A DNA stretch of 64,000 bases from Alphaproteobacteria bacterium (GTDB lineage: Bacteria; Pseudomonadota; Alphaproteobacteria; Rhodospirillales; Casp-alpha2): positions 1-64,000 of the forward strand of contig JAJRRU010000001.1 of NCBI GenBank assembly GCA_024279135.1, read 5' to 3'. Every line of letters begins with the position of its first letter. Position 1 is the stretch's first letter. Both the position numbers and the translations under genes were made by a program. Below are positions 44,334-52,910 of this stretch, piece by piece. The notes under the pieces are model-generated. The model did no database searches and was not told where the DNA came from. It saw only the letters and a program-made list of their open reading frames with translations.

Positions 44334-44804
44334 ATGATCCGGGTCCAGCAGGAAGATTTTGATGTGAGCCGGGAAATTGCTTCCTTGCGCGCCGGGGATC
44401 TATCCATTGGTGGGATCTGTAGCTTTATCGGCACGGTTCGCGAACTCAGTGGCGGGGCCGCCATTTCATCTATGACCCTGGAGCATTACCCCGGTATGAC
44501 CGAACGGGCGCTGAGCGATATTGAGGCGCAAGCCTGCGCACGCTGGCCCCTGTCAGGCTGCCTGATTATACACCGTTATGGTAAACTGGAACCCGGTGAC
44601 CAGATCGTTCTGGTGGTCACTGCCTCAGCCCATCGCCAGGCTGCCTTTGATGCCTGTCAGTTCCTGATAGACTGGTTAAAGACCAAGGCACCGTTCTGGA
44701 AACTGGAAGCCGGCACCGATGGGGCTGATAAACATTGGGTCGAAGCCAATGGTTCTGATACCCTTGCGGCAAATCGCTGGGATGACACCCAAGACAAGAC
44801 CTGA
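44334..44804 (+). CDS. moaE: Molybdopterin synthase catalytic subunit MoaE
   Basis: A 156-residue MoaE that converts precursor Z (cPMP) to molybdopterin with MoaD. It shows GGICSFIGTVRE near 23, LEHYPGMTERAL, IIHRYGKLEPGDQIVLVV and the active-site lysine region LKTKAPFWKLE near 119-129. MoaA and MoaC are not in the window. Confidence 0.95.
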   Translation: MIRVQQEDFDVSREIASLRAGDLSIGGICSFIGTVRELSGGAAISSMTLEHYPGMTERALSDIEAQACARWPLSGCLIIHRYGKLEPGDQIVLVVTASAHRQAAFDACQFLIDWLKTKAPFWKLEAGTDGADKHWVEANGSDTLAANRWDDTQDKT

Positions 44805-44821
44805 ACCAATGGGAGACACGC

Positions 44822-45643
44822 ATGTCTAAAGACGATAAAGATCAATCTACCCCGGTTTTTTATCAAGATGATAAATTTCTGGAAGGGGATTATGGTCGCT
44901 CTATTCGAATTCTGTCGGAATACCTGGGCCCGTTATCCCGGTTCACGGAAAAAAAGATCAGTGATACCATTGTGATGTTTGGTTCAGCCCGAACTCTGCC
45001 CCAGGATGTCGCCGACGCCAGGCTCAAAGAAGCGAAGAAAACGGGTGAGGGGCTGGTCGAAGCCGAAAGGGCTGCAAAAAATGCCCTATATTATGAGGCC
45101 GCACGCGATCTGGCTCGACGGCTGACCAAATGGGCACGCGATATCGATGAGGAAAAACAACGGTTTGTGGTGTGTTCGGGCGGTGGTCCGGGTATTATGG
45201 AAGCGGCCAATCGTGGCGCCCATGAAGCCGGTGGAACGAACATCGGCCTGAATATCGAGCTGCCTTTCGAACAATCAGAGAACCCCTATATTTCCGACGC
45301 CCTGTCATTCCAGTTCAAATATTTTTTCATGCGCAAGTTCTGGCTGGTCTGTCTGGCCAAGGCGATTATTGTTTTCCCCGGTGGTTTTGGAACCTTTGAC
45401 GAATTTTTTGAGGTCATGACCTTAAACCAGACCGGGAAACTGGATCACAGGATTCCCATCGTCTTGTTTGGTGCGGAGTATTGGGACCGGGCGATCAATT
45501 TCGACGTATTAATAGAAGCCGGAACCATCGGGCCGGATGATGTAAATCTATTCTTCCGGACCGACAGTGTGGATGATGCCTATAAATATATCATTGAAGA
45601 CCTGAAGGCACATTCCATGGACGTGCCGGGCCTGATCCTTTAG
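44822..45643 (+). CDS. LOG family protein (TIGR00730 type)
   Basis: A 273-residue Rossmann-fold protein of the LOG/lysine decarboxylase-like family, with the signature PGGFGTFDEFFEVMT near 186 and GGGPGIMEAANRGA near 121. Relatives are nucleoside 5'-monophosphate phosphoribohydrolases that release cytokinin-type bases or free nucleobases. This longer type, with an N-terminal helical extension including a charged stretch (RLKEAKKTGEGLVEAERAAK), is common in bacteria and its natural substrate is unsettled. It converges with ilvE, overlapping by 4 nt. Confidence 0.85.
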   Translation: MSKDDKDQSTPVFYQDDKFLEGDYGRSIRILSEYLGPLSRFTEKKISDTIVMFGSARTLPQDVADARLKEAKKTGEGLVEAERAAKNALYYEAARDLARRLTKWARDIDEEKQRFVVCSGGGPGIMEAANRGAHEAGGTNIGLNIELPFEQSENPYISDALSFQFKYFFMRKFWLVCLAKAIIVFPGGFGTFDEFFEVMTLNQTGKLDHRIPIVLFGAEYWDRAINFDVLIEAGTIGPDDVNLFFRTDSVDDAYKYIIEDLKAHSMDVPGLIL

Positions 45644-46542
45644 GCAGCGTTGATATTTTCCTCAGGCGTTTTGCCGACCAGTATTTCATATGCCTCGCGG
45701 ATGGATTTGGTGATCTCGCCTACACTGTAGGTGATGTCGTCAATCCGCCCAACCGGGGTAATCTCGGCGGCTGTGCCGGTTAAAAATACCTGGTCGGCCT
45801 TGGCCAGTTCATCGGGCATGATCGTGCGTTCGATGACCTCGATGCCTTTTTCCTGGGCCAATTCGATAACCGTCTGGCGGGTGATGCCGTTGAGAAAACA
45901 ATCGGGTGTCGGTGTGTGCAATTTGCCATCGTTGAAGGTCATGAAAATATTTGCCCCCGTGGCCTCGGCAACATGGCCGCGATAATCCAGCATCAGGGCA
46001 TCTTCGAAACCGGCGTCTTCGGCGGCGTGCTTGGACAGGGTACAGATCATATATAATCCGGCAGCCTTGGCGTGGACCGGGGCTGAGGCCGTAGCCGGTC
46101 GAAGCCATTTTGAGGTGCTCAGCGAGATGCCTTTATTACGGGCTTCCGGTGAAAAATAGGACGGCCATTGCCAGGCAGCGATTGCCAGATTGATTTTATT
46201 CTTCTGGGCGCTGATGCCCATCATCTCACTACCCCGCCAGGCAACGGGGCGAACATACCCGTCGATGATGTTATTGATGCGCAGGGTTTCGCGACAGGCT
46301 TCATCAATATCTTCGACACTATAGGGGATGTCAAATCCCAGAATTTTGGCAGAATCGATGAGCCGCTGGGAATGTTGCGTCAGTTTGAAAATCTTCCCGC
46401 CATAGGCTCTGTCGCCTTCAAACACGGAAGAAGCGTAATGCAACCCGTGTGTCAGAATATGGACGTTGGCTTTCCGCCAATCCGTGAATTCACCATTATA
46501 CCAGATCTGGCCGTCATGTTCGGCAAAAGAAGGAGCGGACAT
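45640..46542 (-). CDS. ilvE: Branched-chain amino acid aminotransferase
   Basis: A 300-residue class IV PLP aminotransferase for Leu, Ile and Val. The PLP lysine is K159 in SAPVHAKAAGLY; E193 is in HVAEATGANIF; THGLHYASSVFEG lies near 31-43 and RPVAWRG near 98. It is divergent from the MarR-family gene, and a clear palindrome in the shared promoter region suggests regulation by that protein. Confidence 0.92.
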   Translation of the reverse strand: MSAPSFAEHDGQIWYNGEFTDWRKANVHILTHGLHYASSVFEGDRAYGGKIFKLTQHSQRLIDSAKILGFDIPYSVEDIDEACRETLRINNIIDGYVRPVAWRGSEMMGISAQKNKINLAIAAWQWPSYFSPEARNKGISLSTSKWLRPATASAPVHAKAAGLYMICTLSKHAAEDAGFEDALMLDYRGHVAEATGANIFMTFNDGKLHTPTPDCFLNGITRQTVIELAQEKGIEVIERTIMPDELAKADQVFLTGTAAEITPVGRIDDITYSVGEITKSIREAYEILVGKTPEENINAA

Positions 46543-46609
46543 AGCATTAATCTTTCGTTTTGCGGGGTTGTTTAATAATAATCTTGCAATTCCTACCAGT
46601 GTCAGGCAT

Positions 46610-46632
46610 ATATGTCAACAAGGCTGACATAT
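46610..46632. promoter_or_regulatory. Palindromic operator in the ilvE-marR promoter region
   Basis: ATATGTCA (46610-46617) and TGACATAT (46625-46632) form a perfect 8-bp dyad with a 7-bp spacer. On the minus strand the left half contains a TTGACA that could be the ilvE -35. A flanking CTGACA/TGTCAG pair (46600-46605, 46624-46629) adds a second overlapping dyad. The size and position fit autoregulation by the MarR-family protein. Confidence 0.6.
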
Positions 46633-46668
46633 TATTTTTAAGAATTTTTCTTGAAGGACGATTCGGTT

Positions 46669-47139
46669 ATGAGCCGTGCTAATCCGCTTTATCTGCGTGA
46701 CGCTGATTTGCGTAATGCTATGGAATTATTGTTTTTTGCCTATCGTGATTTTACGGCAGAACCTGACTCTATTCTGGCCCGTTATGGATTTGGTCGTGCT
46801 CACCACCGGGTGATCTATTTTGTCGGGGCCAGTCCGGGCATGGCGGTAAATGATTTGCTGGGTATCTTGAAGATTACCAAGCAAAGTTTATCACGGGTTC
46901 TGAGCCAGCTACTGCGTGGTGATTTCATCGAACAGAAAACCGATAAAACAGACAGGCGGCGGCGATTGTTGTTTCTGACTGAAAAGGGGCGTGAACTGGA
47001 AGCCCTGATCAGCGAGCGGCAAAGTGCGTTGATCGCCCGGGCCTACCGCGAAGCCGGTGCCGATGCGGTCGCCGGGTTTTGTACGGTGCTGCGGGGACTG
47101 ATCAATGAACAAGACAGGAATCGTTTCCCTGGCGAGTAA
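46669..47139 (+). CDS. MarR-family transcriptional regulator
   Basis: A 156-residue winged-helix regulator. The DNA-binding segment is NDLLGILKITKQSLSRVLSQ (about 64-83) with a charged wing (KTDKTDRRRRLLFLTEKGRE). Helices at both ends would dimerise it. I chose ATG 46669, with AAGGA upstream, over an in-frame TTG at 46651. It is divergent from ilvE and 48 nt ahead of a response regulator, so it may control one or both. Its ligand is unknown. Confidence 0.88.
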   Translation: MSRANPLYLRDADLRNAMELLFFAYRDFTAEPDSILARYGFGRAHHRVIYFVGASPGMAVNDLLGILKITKQSLSRVLSQLLRGDFIEQKTDKTDRRRRLLFLTEKGRELEALISERQSALIARAYREAGADAVAGFCTVLRGLINEQDRNRFPGE

Positions 47140-47187
47140 ATTTTGGTACTCTGTCTTCATGCACAGGCGACCAGCCGGGAAACCAGA

Positions 47188-47868
47188 ATGACCATAGACC
47201 AGCCCCATATCCTCGTTGTTGATGATGACGATCGTTTGCGCGATCTGTTGCGTCAGTATCTGACGGAGAATGGATTTATTGTCACTGTGGCTCACAATAC
47301 CAAAGACGCCAGAGCACGCATTGCCATCCTGGCTTTTGATTTGATCGTACTTGATCTGATGATGCCGGGTGAGACAGGGTTGGAATTTGTCGCCGATTTC
47401 CGCACCTTCAATACCACGCCCATCTTGATGCTGACGGCCATGGCTGAGACCAATGACCGGATAATCGGGCTGGAACATGGCGCCGATGATTACCTTACCA
47501 AGCCCTTTGAACCCAAAGAGCTGTTGCTTCGCATCCAGAGCATCCTGCGCCGAATTCCGGCGGTGGTCTTGCAGGAAGAATTATCGCTCGGTGACTGCGT
47601 CTTTTCCTCAGAACGCGCCGAATTGTTCCGTTCCGGCAACCGGGTTCATTTAACCGATATCGAGACCGCTTTGCTGATCGCACTGGCCAGACAACCCGGG
47701 GTTATTCTCAGTCGTGAAAAATTAATCGATATTACTGGCACCGCAGCTTCTGACCGGGCCGTCGATGTTCAGATAACCAGGCTGCGTCGCAAGATCGAAA
47801 ATGATCCCAGAATGCCGCGATATCTTCAGACCGTGCGGGGGCAGGGCTATGTCCTGCGTCCCGATTAA
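47188..47868 (+). CDS. OmpR-family response regulator
   Basis: A 226-residue two-domain regulator. The receiver has acidic residues VVDDDDRLR at 10-18, phospho-acceptor D56 in FDLIVLDLMMPG, and the conserved Lys in DDYLTKPFEP. The C-terminal winged helix (AVDVQITRLRRKIENDPRMP and TVRGQGYVL) is of OmpR type. ATG 47188 is chosen; an upstream TTG would add 15 non-homologous residues. The sensor kinase gene follows 15 nt later. Confidence 0.94.
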   Translation: MTIDQPHILVVDDDDRLRDLLRQYLTENGFIVTVAHNTKDARARIAILAFDLIVLDLMMPGETGLEFVADFRTFNTTPILMLTAMAETNDRIIGLEHGADDYLTKPFEPKELLLRIQSILRRIPAVVLQEELSLGDCVFSSERAELFRSGNRVHLTDIETALLIALARQPGVILSREKLIDITGTAASDRAVDVQITRLRRKIENDPRMPRYLQTVRGQGYVLRPD

Positions 47869-47883
47869 GAGGAGCGTTCGATC

Positions 47884-49203
47884 ATGCTGCTAACCGCTCT
47901 GATGAAACGTATCCTGCCCAAGTCACTGCTTGGTCGGTCTTTGTTGATTATTATCACGCCGCTGGTGTTGTTACAGGTTGTCTCGGCAGTCATATTTTAT
48001 GAAACTCACTGGGCAAAAATAACCCGGCGTCTGGCGATTGGTGTGGCCGGAGATATTGCCGCGGTCATTGAGGTCATGCGGGAAAATCCATCACCGGAAG
48101 GCCGTGCCTGGGTCTTCAGGCTGGGTGCGGGCACCATGAGTCTGGTGCTGGATTTTCGTGAGGGTGATGTTATTGAATCCGTCACCACGGAAATCAGTGG
48201 CAGCATGGAAAAGGCTTTGCTGAGTGCCCTGGAAAATCATGTGCATAAACCCGTCATGATCGACTCGGTGAGCCTGGACCGCCATGTCATCATCGAAGTT
48301 CAGTTGTCAGATGGCGTGTTGGAAGTCATCACCTCGCGCAAACGACTGTTCAGCTCAACGACGTATGTTTTTGTGCTGTGGATGATCGGCACATCCATGA
48401 TCCTGTTTGGTGTGGCGACCATCTTCATGCGTAATCAGGTCAAACCCATACGCCGACTGGCTGCGGCGGCGGATAATTTTGGCAAGGGCCGCGAGGTTGG
48501 CCCGTTCAAACCCGAGGGTGCCATCGAGGTTCGTCAGGCATCGCAGGCTTTTATCGCCATGCGCGAACGGATTGCCCGCCAGATCAGCCAGCGCACCGAT
48601 ATGCTGGCCGGGGTGTCCCATGATTTGCGCACCCCCATAACCCGGATGAAGTTGCAACTGGCCCTGCTGGGCGATGTCAAAGGTGTCGAAGAACTGAAAG
48701 CCGATATCGATGAGATGGAATACATGCTGGGGGAATATCTGGAATTTGCCCGTGGCGAAGGAACCGAAAAACCCATTGAGACCGACCTTAATGAATTGCT
48801 CCGCCAGGTTGCCAATCAGGCAAATCGTAACAGTGCCCTGGTGGATTTGCATGTTGAAGAAATAATCTCCATTCCCCTGCGGCCCAACGCTTTCCGGCGG
48901 TCCATTTCCAATTTGGTGGAAAATGCCCTTAAATTTGGCAGTCACGTCTCGATCAGCGCCGGGTTCCGTGGTGATGTGGTGGAAATCATTGTGGATGATG
49001 ACGGTCCGGGCGTACCCGAAGACAAACGCGAAGACGTGTTCAAGCCATTCGTCCGTCTTGAAGGCTCACGAAATCGTCAGACCGGTGGTGTGGGGCTGGG
49101 TCTGAGCATCGTTCGCGATGTGATCCGTGGTCATGGCGGTGAGGTGGGCCTGGGCCAGTCACCCCTGGGTGGTCTACGGGCGGTGGTACGGATACCGATC
49201 TGA
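47884..49203 (+). CDS. EnvZ-like sensor histidine kinase
   Basis: A 439-residue membrane kinase. Spans lie at about 19-38 and 162-182, enclosing a periplasmic domain of about 120 residues. HAMP follows at 183-235 (RNQVKPIRRLAAAADNFGKG), the phospho-acceptor H246 is in GVSHDLRTPITRMKLQ, and the HATPase domain has the N box (NLVENALKFG), G1 (DDDGPGVPED) and G2 (TGGVGLGLSIVRD). A GAGGAG ribosome-binding site precedes the ATG. It pairs with the response regulator upstream; the stimulus is unknown. Confidence 0.95.
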   Translation: MLLTALMKRILPKSLLGRSLLIIITPLVLLQVVSAVIFYETHWAKITRRLAIGVAGDIAAVIEVMRENPSPEGRAWVFRLGAGTMSLVLDFREGDVIESVTTEISGSMEKALLSALENHVHKPVMIDSVSLDRHVIIEVQLSDGVLEVITSRKRLFSSTTYVFVLWMIGTSMILFGVATIFMRNQVKPIRRLAAAADNFGKGREVGPFKPEGAIEVRQASQAFIAMRERIARQISQRTDMLAGVSHDLRTPITRMKLQLALLGDVKGVEELKADIDEMEYMLGEYLEFARGEGTEKPIETDLNELLRQVANQANRNSALVDLHVEEIISIPLRPNAFRRSISNLVENALKFGSHVSISAGFRGDVVEIIVDDDGPGVPEDKREDVFKPFVRLEGSRNRQTGGVGLGLSIVRDVIRGHGGEVGLGQSPLGGLRAVVRIPI

Positions 49204-49205
49204 AT

Positions 49206-49222
49206 GGGTCCTGACCCTAGGT
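49206..49222. repeat. Possible solo end of the 14730 repeat family
   Basis: Right after the kinase stop, GGGTCCTGACCCTAGG reads on the minus strand as CCTAGGGTCAGGACCC. The outer end at 14727 reads CCTAGGGTCAGACCC. The match is short and the partner end is missing, so a remnant is only a possibility. It lies in the 32-bp gap between convergent genes. Confidence 0.3.
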
Positions 49223-49235
49223 GATCTGAACTGTA

Positions 49236-49571
49236 TTAATAAAGCCTGCCGCCATTGGGGACTTTCCGGTCGGGGGCTATCATGACCACCGCACCCTGAT
49301 CGTCGGGGAAACCCAATACCAGACATTCGCTCATGAACTTGCCAATCTGCTTGGGCGGAAAGTTTACCACCGCGGCAACCTGTTGGCCGATAACACTTTC
49401 GGGCTTATAGTGTCTGGTGATTTGGGCAGAAGTTTTTTTCTCGCCAATTTCCGGGCCAAAATCAATCCACAGCTTGATGGCGGGAACCCTGGCTTCGGGG
49501 TAGGGCTCGCTGCGCATGATGGTGCCAACCCGGATGTCAACTTTCAGGAAATTATCGAATGTCAGGCTCAT
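49236..49571 (-). CDS. csaA: tRNA-binding CsaA-like protein
   Basis: A 111-residue OB-fold protein of the CsaA/tRNA-binding domain family. It begins [20 protein letters not shown] and contains [23 protein letters not shown], both hallmarks. CsaA proteins bind tRNA and have export-chaperone activity in Bacillus; the proteobacterial role is less clear. It converges with the sensor kinase gene. Confidence 0.88.
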   Translation of the reverse strand: MSLTFDNFLKVDIRVGTIMRSEPYPEARVPAIKLWIDFGPEIGEKKTSAQITRHYKPESVIGQQVAAVVNFPPKQIGKFMSECLVLGFPDDQGAVVMIAPDRKVPNGGRLY

Positions 49572-49599
49572 GGGCGAATGCTCCGATAGGGGGAATTGT

Positions 49600-49638
49600 A
49601 AAAAAAATGGGACACAAACCCGAAGGTCTGTGCCCCAT
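49600..49638 (-). terminator. Intrinsic terminator of the phasin gene
   Basis: On the minus strand a 14-bp stem (12 matched pairs) from ATGGGGCACAGACC, with loop TTCG, is followed by eight T (49607-49600). It lies 44 nt after the phasin stop and separates it from csaA on the same strand. Confidence 0.85.
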
Positions 49639-49682
49639 AAAATGTCAAAATTTGAGCGTTGTCAAAAATTAACAGGGAGGAA

Positions 49683-50162
49683 TTATTTGCCGGCTGCTGC
49701 GGACATGGTTTTGGCTTCTGCAAAACCTTCCTGGATGCGGGCCGAAATTGGCGCAATGGCATCGGCGTTAACCTTGGAAATCATGGAACCCAGTTCGTTC
49801 ATGTCCTTGACGGCTTTGTCATAGGAACCCTTCGCCAGATCAATCTGTTTTTCAACGGCTTCCTGAGGGTTGGCAACATTGCCCATGGACTGGAACATGT
49901 TGGAAGATTTCTGAACGGCTTCCTGGATGATTTCGCTCTGGCGTTCGGCAACGGCGCGAACACCGTCAAGAACCATCTGATTAGCCACGTTCAGGGCTTC
50001 AACGCTTTTGTGCTGGCTGGCCGTCAGGGCATCAACATCAACCTTGGGCAGGTTCATATCAGAAAACATTTTGGTGAACTGCTCGGTAGCTTTTGAGGGA
50101 TCAAAATCTGTCCATGATTTGTACATGTCGAAATTCATGAAGGGGTTGGTTTTCTTGGTCAT
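49683..50162 (-). CDS. phaP: Phasin family protein
   Basis: A 159-residue phasin, a small amphipathic helical protein that coats polyhydroxyalkanoate granules. The sequence is almost wholly helical with heptad-like spacing, for example AERQSEIIQEAVQKSSNMFQ and KQIDLAKGSYDKAVKDMNEL, and has the phasin_2-type NPQEAVEKQIDLAKGSYDKA block. It has no signal peptide. It has its own promoter with TGC-N3-GCA operator-like sites and its own terminator, pointing to high, regulated expression. PHA synthase genes are not in the window. Confidence 0.87.
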   Translation of the reverse strand: MTKKTNPFMNFDMYKSWTDFDPSKATEQFTKMFSDMNLPKVDVDALTASQHKSVEALNVANQMVLDGVRAVAERQSEIIQEAVQKSSNMFQSMGNVANPQEAVEKQIDLAKGSYDKAVKDMNELGSMISKVNADAIAPISARIQEGFAEAKTMSAAAGK

Positions 50163-50201
50163 CGGGGTATCTCCTGGATACGAGTTTTCAATGTAAAGTT
50201 A

Positions 50202-50293
50202 TTGTGCACTGCAATATGAGGATAATATGGGGAAAGAAGAGGGGAATGTCAATATTTATTGTGCACTGCACAAAAAATAGTTGCAGTGCACAA
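50202..50293 (-). promoter_or_regulatory. Phasin promoter with three TGCASTGCA operator sites
   Basis: On the minus strand TTGACA (50247-50252), 17 bp and CATATT (50224-50229) form the promoter. Site 1, TTGTGCACTGCAA (50202-50214), falls just after the predicted start. Site 2, TTGTGCAcTGCACAA (50259-50273), a perfect 7-bp palindrome, and site 3 (50281-50293, the same 13-mer as site 1 on the other strand) lie upstream of the -35. TGC-N3-GCA is the inner part of the CTGC-N3-GCAG pattern reported for the PHA repressor PhaR in Rhodobacter. Confidence 0.7.
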
Positions 50294-50319
50294 ATTCGAA
50301 TACAAATCCGGGTTGCTGG

Positions 50320-50919
50320 TTATTGTGCCGCTTCGGGTGACGGGCGGACAGAACACAATTTACAGGCCATGCCATCGACCCTGCGAAGCCCCAGATCCAG
50401 GGCCGCCATGGAGGCACCCTGGTCTTCGGTATCATCTTTTAACCAGACCCGCAGGGTATTGAGAAAAACAACCGCCAGGCCATTTATTTTAACCATACCC
50501 GCCGGACCGCTTGTGCTGACCCCGGCGGTTTCCAGCATCAACGCCATGGATTGCATGAAACGGGGCAGGCGGCACATGGCCCGCATGGGGTGTTTCAGGG
50601 TATCACACACGATGGCGCCTATTGCAGCGCGGTGCGGTGCCAGGGCATCCAAACGCGCCATGAGCAAGGCAAATAGTTTGTCCTTGATGGAATCGTATTC
50701 ACCAAAACCGGAACTTTCATTGAGGGCGGCTGTATCGACTCGTTGCATGACGCCGTCCAGCAATGCCGCTTTATTCGCGTAGATTTCAAGTGCCTGGGTC
50801 AGGGGCACCTTTGCATGGCTCGCAATGGTCGTCATGTTCAGGTCCGACCAGCGCTGGGTGGTCGCCAAATCAAAAGCCGCATCGATCAATTTTTGCGAGA
50901 TGTCCGGTTTTTTTGCCAT
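50320..50919 (-). CDS. TetR/COQ9-like regulator
   Basis: A 199-residue protein with a TetR-type N-terminal HTH at about 10-50 (KLIDAAFDLATTQRWSDLNM, then TTIASHAKVPLTQALEIYAN) and a helical ligand-type domain resembling the COQ9/TetR C-terminal group of alphaproteobacteria. It ends near the phasin operator region and is read in the same direction. It could be an upstream partner in phasin control or unrelated; its target is unknown. Confidence 0.7.
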   Translation of the reverse strand: MAKKPDISQKLIDAAFDLATTQRWSDLNMTTIASHAKVPLTQALEIYANKAALLDGVMQRVDTAALNESSGFGEYDSIKDKLFALLMARLDALAPHRAAIGAIVCDTLKHPMRAMCRLPRFMQSMALMLETAGVSTSGPAGMVKINGLAVVFLNTLRVWLKDDTEDQGASMAALDLGLRRVDGMACKLCSVRPSPEAAQ

Positions 50920-50943
50920 GGCACTACTGTAGCATATATCGGC

Positions 50944-51759
50944 TTAACCTGCTAATTCCCGTGAACGACGGGCAGCGGCAATGATGGCGCGGCTCATCAG
51001 GGCCTGCAATCCGTCAGGCGACATGAGTACGGCCAGAGCCTCGGCCGTGGTGCCGCCGGGGCTGGTTACATTCTGGCGCAGGGTCTGGGCGGTTTCGCTG
51101 GCCTGATGGAGCAGCTCACCCGATCCGGCAACGGTCTGTCGCGCCAGTTTCATGGCCAGATCCTCAGGCAGTCCGGCGTCCATACCGGCGCGTGCCATGC
51201 ATTCGACCATGAGAAACACGTACGCTGGACCGCTGCCCGACAGTGCCGTCACGGCGTCTATCAAGGCTTCATCGTCGATCCATTCGACACTGCCAACGGC
51301 TTGCAACAAGGAGGTACCAAGGTCGCGCTGGTGCGCAACGACTTGTGAATTGGCGTAGGTAACCGTTATGCCCCGGCGCACGGCGGCCGGTGTATTGGGC
51401 ATAGCACGAATAATAGCCGCATCGTGCCCCAGGTGTCGTTCAAAATAGGCAATGGTTTTGCCTGCTGCGATGGACAGAAACACACAATCAGGACTTTTGA
51501 AGCGGGCATAAAGCGGGACCACACTATCCATGGCCTGTGGTTTGACGGCCAGCATCACCACGTTGGGTTTCAGGTCTTCCTGCAATTGCTCGGGCGCGGC
51601 ACAGGTATTGACGCCGTAATCTGTGAAAAGTTTATCCCGGGTCTCGGCATTGGGATCGACGATGGTGATCTGTTCGGCACTGATGCCGCGTTGCAACCAG
51701 CCACCGAGCAAGGCACCGCCCATCTTGCCACACCCGGCAAGCAACAGGGACATGGTCAT
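50944..51759 (-). CDS. proC: Pyrroline-5-carboxylate reductase
   Basis: A 271-residue NAD(P)H-dependent reductase for the last step of proline synthesis. The dinucleotide loop LLAGCGKMGGALLGGWL is at 5-21, IRAMPNTPAAVRRGITV lies near 115, and the dimer-domain signature TALSGSGPAYVFLMVE is near 166. It completes the pathway begun by proB-proA at 26.6-29 kb. It lies 1 nt behind the YbjN-like gene, so the two are co-transcribed. Confidence 0.94.
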   Translation of the reverse strand: MTMSLLLAGCGKMGGALLGGWLQRGISAEQITIVDPNAETRDKLFTDYGVNTCAAPEQLQEDLKPNVVMLAVKPQAMDSVVPLYARFKSPDCVFLSIAAGKTIAYFERHLGHDAAIIRAMPNTPAAVRRGITVTYANSQVVAHQRDLGTSLLQAVGSVEWIDDEALIDAVTALSGSGPAYVFLMVECMARAGMDAGLPEDLAMKLARQTVAGSGELLHQASETAQTLRQNVTSPGGTTAEALAVLMSPDGLQALMSRAIIAAARRSRELAG

Positions 51760-51760
51760 G

Positions 51761-52264
51761 TTAACACTCGCCGACCGTATCGATCAGGGAAACCTCAAGT
51801 GCCTCGGTGGGCTCTTTACCACCCCAGATGACATACTGGAAGGCCGGGTAAAAGCGTTCGCATTCGATCATGGCCGTATCGATCAGGTCTTCGATTTGCT
51901 CCTGAGAGGGCTGCGAGGCACCGCGCAAAGGGAGCGCGTGACGGAACATGGGTAGGCCTTCTTCGCTCCAGATGGAAAAATGCCCGAGCCAGAGCTGTTC
52001 GTTGATGATGGCCATCAGCTCGTAGATTGGCGTCAGTTTTTCCTTCGGTACCCGCATGTCAAAAGCGCAGGTGAAATGCATGGCATCAGCAGAATTGTTC
52101 CAGGCGAAATGCATACTGTAATCACACCAGCGTCCGGGGACCTGAACGGCCAGTTCCTCGTCATTGCGCCGATCAAATGACCAGTCATTGTATTCGACAA
52201 TCTGCTCGATAACATCAAGCGGATGGAATGATTGATTTTCGGTGCTGGAGCTTATGTTCGTCAT
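51761..52264 (-). CDS. YbjN-domain protein
   Basis: A 167-residue soluble protein of the YbjN family (type III secretion chaperone-like fold). Recognisable parts are VIEQIVEYNDWSFDRRNDEE, WCDYSMHFAWNNSADAMHFT, and NEQLWLGHFSIWSEEGLPMF. Members are regulators or chaperones of uncertain function; in alphaproteobacteria this type is often next to proC, as here. It is the first gene of the ybjN-proC pair. Confidence 0.8.
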   Translation of the reverse strand: MTNISSSTENQSFHPLDVIEQIVEYNDWSFDRRNDEELAVQVPGRWCDYSMHFAWNNSADAMHFTCAFDMRVPKEKLTPIYELMAIINEQLWLGHFSIWSEEGLPMFRHALPLRGASQPSQEQIEDLIDTAMIECERFYPAFQYVIWGGKEPTEALEVSLIDTVGEC

Positions 52265-52498
52265 GCCCGTTCCCTTCGTTAAATAGGAACATTCCTGAAC
52301 CGTAGATCCGGTGTCGGAATGTGCGACCGGGTGGCAATAACAATATATAGTGTAACCCTCAATATTTAGTTACTGTCTGCCACTCCAACCACTAGGGTTA
52401 GATTGCCATTAGTTTTAAACGGGCGCAAGAGAGCATATGGTTAACGGATGATGAAAGTTGTGGACGAAATCCACCGCGCTAACTGCTGGTGCAGTTTT
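52265..52498. other. Intergenic gap between ybjN and ubiK
   Basis: A 234-bp gap upstream of ybjN on the minus strand. AT-rich TATATA-type sequence at about 52343-52350 could be its -10, but no convincing -35 was found. GTGGA-N5-TCCAC near 52461 is a short dyad. No gene was seen. Confidence 0.3.
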
Positions 52499-52780
52499 TC
52501 ATTTCGCTTTGGGTTGTTTTTTCACCCTGGAAGTCTTGCCGAGAGCGGCTTCCAGCACATTAACGCGTTTTTCAAGCGCTTCTTGTTGCAGGCGGGCTTC
52601 TACGGCGACGGCTTTGACGGCGTCAAATTCTTCACGGGCAACCAGGTCGTTGCTAACCAGTAACTTGTCGATTTGCTGGCGAATCAATGTTTCGATTTCG
52701 CCTTTCAGCCCACTGAGAGTCGTGACGGCACCGGTGGCGACTTTGGCCAGATCATCGAACAGGCGGTTTGAAGTTTGCAT
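52499..52780 (-). CDS. ubiK: Ubiquinone biosynthesis accessory factor UbiK
   Basis: A 93-residue coiled-coil protein of the BMFP/UbiK family. It has an amphipathic N-terminus (LFDDLAKVATGAVTTLSGLK), a long helix with EEFDAVKAVAVEARLQQEAL, and a short basic tail (VKKQPKAK). UbiK assists the UbiJ-scaffolded ubiquinone complex under aerobic conditions in enterobacteria. It is divergent from hldD. Confidence 0.82.
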   Translation of the reverse strand: MQTSNRLFDDLAKVATGAVTTLSGLKGEIETLIRQQIDKLLVSNDLVAREEFDAVKAVAVEARLQQEALEKRVNVLEAALGKTSRVKKQPKAK

Positions 52781-52910
52781 GGCTGTAAGCTTTCATTAGT
52801 GTTGACCCTGTCGTCCTTTATATATGCGCAATGATCGGTGTTTGCAAATACCTATAAGTCTTTATCAGCGCTTGCGGGTAATATATAAACAGGGTTGCAA
52901 CCCGTAACAT

